A stretch of DNA of 32,408 nucleotides, taken from IMG/VR virus record IMGVR_UViG_3300037541_000359, positions 1-32,408 of that record; one strand, written 5' to 3'. This document shows, piece after piece, positions 13,656 through 21,070 of the stretch. The translations under genes and the position numbers were made by a program. The notes under the pieces were generated by a model. That model was not told the DNA's origin. It searched no databases and was given only the letters and a program-made list of their open reading frames with translations. The stretch is from a virus. Within the stretch, counting starts at the first letter, position 1, and each line of letters begins with the position of its first letter.

Positions 13656-13912
13656 GCAATCTGCAACGGCTACGCGAATCGCTTACGCATGGGTACGACA
13701 TCTCACAAACACACGGGTTCATCGTCAACACTTACACGCTCTCACGCATCCAGCGCGATAGAATGTTGACCATACGAACGCTGTCTATCTGCGAACAAGC
13801 ATTGCGGCAAATCGCAGAGATGAATGACGAACCCTATTCTCGCGATACAGCACGGGAAGCCATCCAACAAATTGAGAGAGGTACGAATGAGCCTGTACGA
13901 GATTCAGCATGA
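13652..13912 (+). CDS. Unrecognised early protein (86 aa)
   Basis: The GTG at 13652 overlaps the previous stop. The product starts MSNLQRLRESLTHGYDISQT, has a central polar region and a helical C-terminal part (SICEQALRQIAEMN, DTAREAIQQIE). There is no membrane segment or metal motif. It overlaps the Gp157-like gene by 26 bases. No family is recognised. Confidence 0.55.
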   Translation: MSNLQRLRESLTHGYDISQTHGFIVNTYTLSRIQRDRMLTIRTLSICEQALRQIAEMNDEPYSRDTAREAIQQIERGTNEPVRDSA

Positions 13913-14393
13913 ATTGATGGCGTTGCTAGATATGGCAACGGAAACCGACAAGAGCGCAGAACTTGAAGCGGCAATGCAAGAACACACAAACGCTCTCATT
14001 GAGGCGTTTGATGCCAAAGTCGATGACTACGCCGCGCTCATCCGAATGTGCGAAACCCGCGCTGAAAACCGTATGGCAGAAGTCGAGCGCATGAAAAAAC
14101 TCGCAGAAGCCGACGATGCGCTGGCAACCAAACTGCGGCAAAACCTCATTGCAGCAATGCAACAAACCAAGCGCACCAAGGTTCAAACACCACGATTCGC
14201 GCTTTCCGTCGTTGCCAATGGGGGAAAAACGCCCGTCCAAATCACAGACGAAGACGCACTACCCGAAGAATTCAAGATCCCTGTCTACTCTGTCAAAATT
14301 GACAAAGAGGCAATCCGCACCGCGCTTGAAAACGGGGAACCCATCGACGGAGCAACCCTCCTACCACGCGGCGTTCGTCTGTCTCTCAAATAA
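13887..14393 (+). CDS. Siphovirus Gp157-like protein (168 aa)
   Basis: The ATG at 13887 follows GAGAGAGG. Residues 1-95 are a long helical region with ALIEAFDAKVDDYAALIRMC and RAENRMAEVERMKKLAEADD. The C-terminal 70 residues are beta-rich with TPRFALSVVANGGKTPVQI, DALPEEF and a KIDKEAIRTAL helix. This layout fits the Gp157 family (Pfam Sipho_Gp157), which is often found beside single-strand annealing proteins and whose role is not settled. It ends the erf operon and is followed by a 60-base gap. Confidence 0.8.
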   Translation: MSLYEIQHELMALLDMATETDKSAELEAAMQEHTNALIEAFDAKVDDYAALIRMCETRAENRMAEVERMKKLAEADDALATKLRQNLIAAMQQTKRTKVQTPRFALSVVANGGKTPVQITDEDALPEEFKIPVYSVKIDKEAIRTALENGEPIDGATLLPRGVRLSLK

Positions 14394-14453
14394 TAGGGAC
14401 GCACCCTTTCCCTACTCTCCCGCTACGGTTGACGCTGTAGCAGGGGTTTCCGA

Positions 14454-14720
14454 ATGAAAAACGTACGAATCAATACCCCGTCAGATTGGAAACGCGCAGT
14501 CAAATCAAGGCTGGTGGTAGAGGGAATTTCCCGATACCGATTTGTCCGCGATTGCGTAGATTCAGGAATTTGCGACCAGCACACCGCAGAATGTCTGCTG
14601 GCAGACGAAAACACCGTGACAGGCAAGCGATACCCTACGTTTGCTCGCGCCATTGACATGGCTAAACTTGCAGGGTACGACGTTGTGCTGGTTCCTAGAA
14701 CGGGTCGCGCTAAACTCTAG
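14454..14720 (+). CDS. Small putative regulator (88 aa)
   Basis: AGGGG lies 7 bases before the ATG. The product is basic and helical: DWKRAVKSRLVVEGISRYRF, then CDQHTAECLLADENTVTGKR, and TFARAIDMAKLAGYDVVLVP. The second half resembles the 'T..R.....A..LGYDL.L..R' end of phage XRE-like DNA-binding proteins. It lies just before the small terminase gene and could control the late operon. DNA binding is likely but not shown by a textbook motif. Confidence 0.6.
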   Translation: MKNVRINTPSDWKRAVKSRLVVEGISRYRFVRDCVDSGICDQHTAECLLADENTVTGKRYPTFARAIDMAKLAGYDVVLVPRTGRAKL

Positions 14721-14722
14721 CC

Positions 14723-15145
14723 ATGAATGACATTACCCCACAGTCTGATCAGGGGGATATGGGGGAGTTGCCACTCGCACGGCAACGCTGGTATCAACGG
14801 CAGCACCTACGAGTGCTAGAAGCCGCTGTGTATCAGGGGTGGCAAGTTCCCGAAGCCGCATTTGCCACAATCCCGATTGACCTGCTGAACATCGTGCAAG
14901 ATGACACAGCAAGCCATCGTGACCGCATACGCGCTATGGAAGCACTCGCACACCTTGCACAGCAACGCATGGACGCTGTGGTGTCCTATGACCGAATCAA
15001 GCGTTTAGACGCAGGAATGGCAACGGACAGACACGAAGTGTTGAACTCGTTGACAGACCAGCAGATTGCAGCGGTTGCCAAGTCGATTGACACACAATGC
15101 CAAAGCAAACCAGCAAAGCGTCAACCAGCAAAGCGCAAGCGTTGA
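14723..15145 (+). CDS. terS: Putative small terminase subunit (140 aa)
   Basis: It lies directly before, and overlaps by 49 bases, the large terminase gene, the usual place for the small subunit that recognises phage DNA. The product is helical: a basic N-terminal half with RQHLRVLEAAVYQGWQVPEA, a central RDRIRAMEALAHLAQQRMD and a Lys/Arg-rich tail. I see no canonical HTH motif, so the call depends on position, size and charge. Confidence 0.6.
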   Translation: MNDITPQSDQGDMGELPLARQRWYQRQHLRVLEAAVYQGWQVPEAAFATIPIDLLNIVQDDTASHRDRIRAMEALAHLAQQRMDAVVSYDRIKRLDAGMATDRHEVLNSLTDQQIAAVAKSIDTQCQSKPAKRQPAKRKR

Positions 15146-16581
15146 CAGCGGAAGCCGCTGTGCGCGAAGCGCAGCAAAACCCTGTTGCGTTTCTCGCGCT
15201 CGCGCTGGGGTTCGCTCCCTCCGATCTACAACGCGAACTGCTTCTACACGCTTTGCAACACGAAGAGTGGTACGCCGAACTACCCCGTGGTCACGCGAAA
15301 ACGTCAACCCTCTGCTACCTGACTGCATGGTGGCTAGGCGTACGCCCTGACACCCGATTCAAGATTGTGAGTCAGAATGACGAGGCCGCTGGAGCGACCA
15401 CGCGTTTCATCCGCGACATCGTGCGCGGCGCAGCGTTCAAGGCCACGTTTCCGCACGTTCAACTCAAGGCAGGGGAAGACACGATCACGTCGTGGAGCGT
15501 CAACGCCAAGGGATTGCTACCCCGTAGCAAGGATCCGTCTGTGCAGGGGTCAGGCGTGTTTGGCCGTACGGGTGGCCGTGCCGATGTGATTTGGTTCGAT
15601 GACATATGCGACCTACGGAACTCCGTGCTGCAACCCACGCTACGCGGTCAGGTCAAGGAAGCCATTGCCAACATTTGGCTTCCGATGCTAGATCCAGCGG
15701 CGCAACACGCGAGCCGCGTTTGGAAGACGGCTACCCCGTTCCATACAGACGATGCCACAGCCGATTGGCGGCGGTTGCACGGTGGCAACGGGTCATTGCT
15801 GCGGCGACCGTGCCAAGGCGACTATAGCCCGTGGCCTGACGTGTTTACGCCTGAAATCCTTGCCGCACGGCGCAACGAAATGGGCGCAATGGCGTACGCC
15901 CGTGCGTACGAACTTGTTCCGCTCTCCAGCGACCTGCTGGTGTTCCGTCCTGAATGGTTCCAATACTACAAGCCCGACACCATTCCAGTGTCAACGCGCA
16001 CGGTTGCGGCGGTGGATTGGGGATACGGGAAGAAGGCACAGGATCGCGACGATCCTGACTACAGCGTGTGCATCGTTGGAGAAATTGACAGCCAGCGGCG
16101 GTTGTATCTCACAGACATCCTGCGGGTACGCGAATCGTTCCCGACGTTCGCAAACATGGCAGCGGCGTTGCTGCACAGGCGTGGCGCGTCCGTGGTGCTG
16201 GCAGAGGCCAACGGGCCGCAGCGGGGTATCTTTGATCAATTCGCGCAGTTGACAAAACAACCAATGGTTGCTGTCGAGCGCACGACCGACAAGCACATGA
16301 GAGCGGCGGGTGTGCAACCGTTCGTGCAGGGTCTGAAACTGCATTTCCCCTGTGATTACGAAGGGCGCGTTACAGGTGCGTTCTCCCCTGTCGTTGACGA
16401 ACTGCTCTCATTCCCTGCTGGCGCACACGATGACACCGTTGATTGCATTGTGGATTTGTGCGGCGAGGCCGTACGGGGTTCACTCTCGTCAGCAGATTTG
16501 AAAGTCAATCGAATTGACAAACCTGACGCTATCACCAAGATGTTTGGTGCAACAAAAGCGAAACGTCCGTTCTTCTCTTGA
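15097..16581 (+). CDS. terL: Large terminase subunit (494 aa)
   Basis: This ATP-driven motor with nuclease packages DNA into proheads. The Walker A-like motif is PRGHAKTS (residues 63-70). Walker B is VIWFDDI with acidic residues at 168-169. The nuclease domain begins near AVDWGYGKK (Asp307) and includes a DPDYS loop, LAEANGPQ, and AGAHDDTVDC with Asp445/446. The length is typical. It starts inside the small-subunit gene in another frame. Twelve bases after its stop begins the modular SRAGAK protein, an unusual gene to find between terminase and portal. Confidence 0.92.
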   Translation: MPKQTSKASTSKAQALTAEAAVREAQQNPVAFLALALGFAPSDLQRELLLHALQHEEWYAELPRGHAKTSTLCYLTAWWLGVRPDTRFKIVSQNDEAAGATTRFIRDIVRGAAFKATFPHVQLKAGEDTITSWSVNAKGLLPRSKDPSVQGSGVFGRTGGRADVIWFDDICDLRNSVLQPTLRGQVKEAIANIWLPMLDPAAQHASRVWKTATPFHTDDATADWRRLHGGNGSLLRRPCQGDYSPWPDVFTPEILAARRNEMGAMAYARAYELVPLSSDLLVFRPEWFQYYKPDTIPVSTRTVAAVDWGYGKKAQDRDDPDYSVCIVGEIDSQRRLYLTDILRVRESFPTFANMAAALLHRRGASVVLAEANGPQRGIFDQFAQLTKQPMVAVERTTDKHMRAAGVQPFVQGLKLHFPCDYEGRVTGAFSPVVDELLSFPAGAHDDTVDCIVDLCGEAVRGSLSSADLKVNRIDKPDAITKMFGATKAKRPFFS

Positions 16582-16593
16582 TACGATGCACTC

Positions 16594-19500
16594 ATGTGCA
16601 GCGGCAACCACACGCGATTTGGGCGCACCGAAACCAAGTACTTCGTGGGCGCAACGGAGATTCCGCAGAATCAACTGCGAGAAGTCTATAGCGTTGCTTT
16701 TGCACGTCTGTTCCCAAACAAGACTGAAGGATTTACCTTTCAGTCGGGCGCGAAAAAGGAAAAACTAGATGACCGCGCTTTTCAAACAGACGCGGAACTG
16801 CGAGCAATCTACACCGCACAGGCGAAGGATTATTTAGAATCGCCATCGTCGTTGGCAAAAAAACCACGCGAGGCAATCGCAGCAGCAGGTGGTGTAGATG
16901 CGTGGGTGAAACTCCAACTTGAAGAGTGGAAAACGTATTTGGATCGGGGGCAACCAAGATGGTTGGTGACATCGGCAAACCCACCACAAGCGATTGACCG
17001 CGTTATCAAGTGGGAGCAAAAAGAAAAGCAAACCATGTGCGGCGCAAAGTGTCGCGGGGCGCGTGGCCCAAACTGTGATTGCGTTTGCGAAGGCAAATTT
17101 CACGGCGTAGGTTCGGCTATGTCCCGCGCACGGTTTGCAAACTCATTTGTCGTGGAAAATTTGAAGGTGAAGAGCGGAGAAGACGAAGACAGCCGCAATT
17201 TTACGATGCGGTACAACGGCATTGAGTATTCAGGAAAACTGCGAAAGGGTTGGTCAAACCTTGGTGGATGGGGTTGGTACGCAAGCATTGAGGGACAACC
17301 TTCACCGCCGCAAATGATGGAAAAAACCATGCAAAAGGCGGTGCAATCTGCCGCATGGAGAATCAAGGCGCAAAGCAGCCGCGCACGGTTTGCTTCTTCT
17401 GATATCGACCTGCAACCTACCGCAGAGATGGCGGCAAACGCTGAACGCGGTCTGCGACTGCGCGAAGAACACGGGCGCGGCGGAACTGCCGTTGGCGTGG
17501 CTCGCGCTCGCGACATCAAGAACCGCGCAAACCTATCGCCTGAAACGGTGAAACGAATGCACTCGTTCTTCTCGCGTCACGAAGGAAACCAAGCGGGTGG
17601 TGAGGAAGACGCTGGGTATATCGCGTGGCTTCTGTGGGGTGGTGACGCTGGCAAGTCATGGTCAGCGCGGAAGGTCGAGCAAATCAACAAAACCGAATCT
17701 GCCCGTCAGGGCGTTGGGACATCTATGAACAAACACAACTTCGCGTTTGATCCATTCAATGCACCTGCGTTGCCAGCGAACTGGGACGGCAAGCGCATCA
17801 CACTGAATGGCAAGCAATACAAAGTCATGCAAGGTGCGAGCGGATTTGATCTCTACCGCTTGGACACAGGAACAAAGGTCAAAACCATGAGCGAATCCGA
17901 ACTCAAGGCAGCGTGGTCTAGCGGCAAGATCCGCGACATTTTCGCAAAGATTGACGGGTCTTTTAGTTCCATCAAGTTGAACGATCCTTACACCACGTCA
18001 GTCCCTCTGATTCTGAAGGACGGAACGCGAGTAAATGCCGTGCGCGTTGATGGCCGATGGTCAATCCCTTCGATTCCTGAAATCGCGCCGCGCCGCACCA
18101 GCATCTTCAATTTCGTTGAACGCATCAACAATGAAGGCTTTCGTCGCGCTGGCGCAAAGTCGGCGTTTGGACACGCATTGATTGGTTCCAAAGGAAACAA
18201 GCGCGTCTACCTTGGTGGCCCTGATGGAAACGGCAAGTTCAACGTCTTCTTGGTGCAAGTTGTCAACACAGGTGTTCCAAATGAGCAACCACAAGAGGAT
18301 TTGATTGAATTGAAGTCATTCGCAACGGAATCGCGAGCGCGAAGTGCAGCACAAAAAATGTTGTCTTCCCGCGCTGGCGCAAAGTCGGCGTTTGGCACAG
18401 ACACGCGCAGCGTCAACGCAACCGCGAAGCGATGGGTTGACATCCTTGGCCGTACGAAACCCGAAGCAGGATTTGAACAGTTTCACAATCGGTTGCGGAC
18501 GGAATTGCAACAGGTTGTACGCGATACCCAAGAACTCATCAGCAACCCAAAGTTGGAAGACGATTTGGGAGGGTGGACGTTCCAAGACTTGAGCAAGATT
18601 GTTCGTCAGGTCATTGGCGGCGGGTCATCAACCCTACGCTACGCACAAACCCTGCTGGGAGATATGAACTTCTCCCGCGCTGGCGCGAAGGGGCGTTTCG
18701 CGCTCATTCCTCTTTCCAAGATGCGTGAAATCAAGAAGAAGTACGAAGAATACCTGCGTTGGGTTGCGCGTGATCCCGAAGCGAATGACTATGGAAAGCC
18801 TATGTCATTCAATCAGTTTGTAGACAACTGGACTGATTCACACGATCTAGGAAAGGCTGACCCGATGCACTACTCTCGCGCTGCAAAGAAGGCAAACATG
18901 GCAAAGTGGGAAACAAACCTCACCAAGAAAAACGGTCAATCCATTGAGGAACACACCGCAAAGATCGGGAGCAATCAATGGATGATTGAAGTTGCCGAAT
19001 ACGACAGCGGAGTGAACGCAAAACTCTATCTGTGGGATGACCTGCGTGGAATGCGCTACATCAAGTCGGGCAACCTGCAACAGTTGCGAAACCTTGCAGA
19101 AAGTAGTTCCCGCAGCGATGCAAAGGGCATGGCGAATCTTGAGCGACTTGCCAATTACTCCCGCGCTGGAGGAAAGGCAAAGTTTGGAATGAGCGTTTCG
19201 CTTGAAAGTCTAAATTGGCCTACCGACGAAGGAAAGATTCGTGTAACGAGCCGCATTGATGGCCGCACTGTCAAATTTTTTGAAGGCGACAATGGTGATG
19301 AACACCGTCTTGTGCGTTTGGCAATCGCTAGCCTTGGAGGAGATGAGCAAAACATTGAATTCAATCCTGCCGCGAAACGAGCCTTGAAGATGTCCCGCGC
19401 TGGCGCAAAGTCAGAGTTTGCTGCATGGAAGAAAACACACTCTGAAGGGTGGGGTGATCTTTCCGAAGGTTGGGAAGCAACGATCAACAACAATCATTGG

Positions 19501-20367
19501 TCAATCGTTGTCAATGCACAACAGCCAAACCAATCGGACTTGTTGCTTCGTGGTCGCGATGGATCACCGCGAATCGTCAAACAAGGCTCCGTTGACAGCC
19601 TGAAGCGATACGCAGAAACCGTAAAGATGTCTCGCGCTGGCGGCAAGTCCAAGTTCGCTGCGAACTTTGAACAAAACTTGATGTCGCTCACGCGGCGTTT
19701 CGGGTTCAAGCCTAGCAAGGTAGAAGTCAATACCCGTTTCGGCGTGGCAACGATTTACTTCAACAACCAAAAGGGAGAGGCCACAAGGCTGGTAAGCAAA
19801 CTTGCTCCCGCAATGGCGCAAATGGGAATTCCCGCATCTGCAATCAAGGCGCGAGAGGTGCATTATCCTGCCGATGCCGATTTGGGCGACGATCAACCAA
19901 TGGATTTGAGCATCGTCACGATTGATTTCAATGTGTTGGACAAGCACAACCCCAAGGCTTTTTCCCGCGCTGGCGAAGCGGAAGCGTTCGCAATCGGCGC
20001 AGATTCCCGTGAGAGCAACCCGCAGAACGACGAGCGGCTGATGGAACTTGCAACCAAGGTTGGCAAGGAACACACCGTCAACCTGTTTGCACGTTGGGCT
20101 GAAGGAAAGGCCACGATGGGAGTGTCGCGTGTAATTCCTACTTCCAAGGAATCCAGCGGTGGCGGAACTTGGACAACCAAATCGCAGCGATACGGAGCGA
20201 AAAAGGCAACTGTTTCCTTCTACAACAAGGGAGGATTGATCGGTTCTGTTTATCAGGATCCCGACAACCCATCCATGTTCAAGGCATTCGAGGAGCCAGC
20301 AGGGCGCGAAATCGCAAGCGGATCAGAAGCATTGTGCAAGAGTGCGGTTGAGCAACTTGCTAACTGA
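16594..20367 (+). CDS. Large modular protein with repeated SRAGAK-type linkers (1257 aa)
   Basis: Eleven short motifs of the type SRAG(A/G)K-x-x-F-(A/G) split the chain into small domains: SRARFA at residues 177 and 262, then longer forms at 517, 592, 694, 856, 934, 1013 and 1124, with degenerate copies at 761 and 839. An N-terminal block has a cysteine cluster (MCGAKCRGARGPNCDCVC, 148-165, then KFHG). Residues 322-360 read MHSFFSRHEG... ...IAWLLWGGDAGKSW, a block seen in other phage proteins. The modules near 770-835 and 940-1010 are similar to each other. The order terminase, this gene, portal suggests a virion or ejected polyprotein; cleavage at the linkers is a hypothesis. There are no transmembrane segments. 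Confidence 0.8.
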   Translation: MCSGNHTRFGRTETKYFVGATEIPQNQLREVYSVAFARLFPNKTEGFTFQSGAKKEKLDDRAFQTDAELRAIYTAQAKDYLESPSSLAKKPREAIAAAGGVDAWVKLQLEEWKTYLDRGQPRWLVTSANPPQAIDRVIKWEQKEKQTMCGAKCRGARGPNCDCVCEGKFHGVGSAMSRARFANSFVVENLKVKSGEDEDSRNFTMRYNGIEYSGKLRKGWSNLGGWGWYASIEGQPSPPQMMEKTMQKAVQSAAWRIKAQSSRARFASSDIDLQPTAEMAANAERGLRLREEHGRGGTAVGVARARDIKNRANLSPETVKRMHSFFSRHEGNQAGGEEDAGYIAWLLWGGDAGKSWSARKVEQINKTESARQGVGTSMNKHNFAFDPFNAPALPANWDGKRITLNGKQYKVMQGASGFDLYRLDTGTKVKTMSESELKAAWSSGKIRDIFAKIDGSFSSIKLNDPYTTSVPLILKDGTRVNAVRVDGRWSIPSIPEIAPRRTSIFNFVERINNEGFRRAGAKSAFGHALIGSKGNKRVYLGGPDGNGKFNVFLVQVVNTGVPNEQPQEDLIELKSFATESRARSAAQKMLSSRAGAKSAFGTDTRSVNATAKRWVDILGRTKPEAGFEQFHNRLRTELQQVVRDTQELISNPKLEDDLGGWTFQDLSKIVRQVIGGGSSTLRYAQTLLGDMNFSRAGAKGRFALIPLSKMREIKKKYEEYLRWVARDPEANDYGKPMSFNQFVDNWTDSHDLGKADPMHYSRAAKKANMAKWETNLTKKNGQSIEEHTAKIGSNQWMIEVAEYDSGVNAKLYLWDDLRGMRYIKSGNLQQLRNLAESSSRSDAKGMANLERLANYSRAGGKAKFGMSVSLESLNWPTDEGKIRVTSRIDGRTVKFFEGDNGDEHRLVRLAIASLGGDEQNIEFNPAAKRALKMSRAGAKSEFAAWKKTHSEGWGDLSEGWEATINNNHWSIVVNAQQPNQSDLLLRGRDGSPRIVKQGSVDSLKRYAETVKMSRAGGKSKFAANFEQNLMSLTRRFGFKPSKVEVNTRFGVATIYFNNQKGEATRLVSKLAPAMAQMGIPASAIKAREVHYPADADLGDDQPMDLSIVTIDFNVLDKHNPKAFSRAGEAEAFAIGADSRESNPQNDERLMELATKVGKEHTVNLFARWAEGKATMGVSRVIPTSKESSGGGTWTTKSQRYGAKKATVSFYNKGGLIGSVYQDPDNPSMFKAFEEPAGREIASGSEALCKSAVEQLAN
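18145..18170 (+). repeat. Linker repeat in modular protein, copy with exact DNA match
   Basis: These 26 bases are identical to 18370-18395 and encode the RAGAKSAF core of the linker. The other linkers differ at synonymous and third positions, so this pair looks like a recent duplication or conversion. Confidence 0.8.
18370..18395 (+). repeat. Linker repeat in modular protein, second exact copy
   Basis: Identical to 18145-18170. The two copies bracket a module of about 66 residues, which could be lost by recombination between them. Confidence 0.8.
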
Positions 20368-20636
20368 TGCAATGTGCAATGGAAAGCAATCTGCACATGA
20401 ACGAATATCCACCAACGCAATTTGTTGTGACGGGATATAGCACAGACGGGAAGCGTGTTTCGCAAGTGTTTGAAAAGCACAACATCGCGGACACCACAAA
20501 CGCTTACGTCAATGCTTTGGATGCGTTCGGCAAGTTGCAGTACGGCACAATGTGGTTGGTGTCTACTTACAACGGCAAGCAACAAAAAAGCATTGTGCGA
20601 CAAAAAACGCAAGATGGCAGGGTGAAAGTCAGGTAA
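20367..20636 (+). CDS. Small protein resembling a free-standing module (89 aa)
   Basis: The ATG overlaps the stop of the modular protein by one base; MNEYPPT at 20400 is an alternative start. The product has FVVTGYSTDGKRVSQVFEKH, a helix (NAYVNALDAFGKL) and MWLVSTYNGKQQKSIVR. This beta-helix-beta order and size resemble the modules of the upstream protein. It has no SRAGAK linker. It may be an independently made member of the same module family; the function is unknown. Confidence 0.55.
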   Translation: MQCAMESNLHMNEYPPTQFVVTGYSTDGKRVSQVFEKHNIADTTNAYVNALDAFGKLQYGTMWLVSTYNGKQQKSIVRQKTQDGRVKVR

Positions 20637-20662
20637 CGATAGCCATTGTTCATTGATGCAAT

Positions 20663-21070
20663 GTGGATTGGGAAGCGTATCAATCACTGCTTGCGACTAC
20701 TGCGAGACAATTCCGCAGATGGGGCCGCACCCAAATTGACGCTTGCGAACCGCATGACATTGCGATGGATTGCCTACTGCGAAGCAGCGGGTACGAGCAT
20801 CGGGAAATCAAGTTTCGCATCGTCGATGCGCTGCGAGCGGAAACGAGCGAAGATAGGCGTAGGCGGCGAAAGCCGCCTACGCGCTTTTCAGAGGATTGGC
20901 CGTCTGCGAATTGGATTTTGGACGCGTGTGAAAACGAAACGCAGACACAAATCGTGACGCTGCTCCTACGCGGGTGGACGCGCAAGCAGGTCGCGACTGA
21001 ATTAGGATTGACCAGCGTCGTGTTGTGTCGAGAGTTGCAACGCTTGCGAACGAGACTAGAAAATGGATGA
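20663..21070 (+). CDS. Sigma-factor-like protein (135 aa)
   Basis: The GTG start gives MDWEAYQSLLATTARQFRRW. The N-terminal half (DIAMDCLLR, then EIKFRIVDALR) resembles sigma-70 region 2. The C-terminal 35 residues (LLLRGWTRKQVATELGLTSV, then CRELQRLRTRL) read like the region 4 HTH. The linker is a run of arginines encoded by a strong DNA hairpin at 20857-20882. It could direct host RNA polymerase to late promoters or act as a related HTH regulator. It is short for a full sigma factor. It overlaps the portal gene by 8 bases. Confidence 0.5.
   Translation: MDWEAYQSLLATTARQFRRWGRTQIDACEPHDIAMDCLLRSSGYEHREIKFRIVDALRAETSEDRRRRRKPPTRFSEDWPSANWILDACENETQTQIVTLLLRGWTRKQVATELGLTSVVLCRELQRLRTRLENG
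20857..20882 (+). promoter_or_regulatory. Strong intragenic hairpin with GAAA loop
   Basis: GCGTAGGCGGC and GCCGCCTACGC form a perfect 11-bp stem with a GAAA loop, followed by GCTTTTC. It lies inside the linker of the sigma-like gene. It could act as an attenuator or partial terminator before the portal gene. Confidence 0.5.

Noticed and set aside
14394-14453. Possible promoter (TTGACG) and terminator in the gap before the 14454 gene
   Set aside because: No -10 hexamer at proper spacing and no U-tract after the weak stems; I see nothing firm in this 60-base gap.
20646-20957. Alternative frame over the sigma-like gene
   Set aside because: It is Arg/Ser-rich without pattern, whereas the frame from 20663 has sigma-like motifs and overlaps the portal gene in the usual way.
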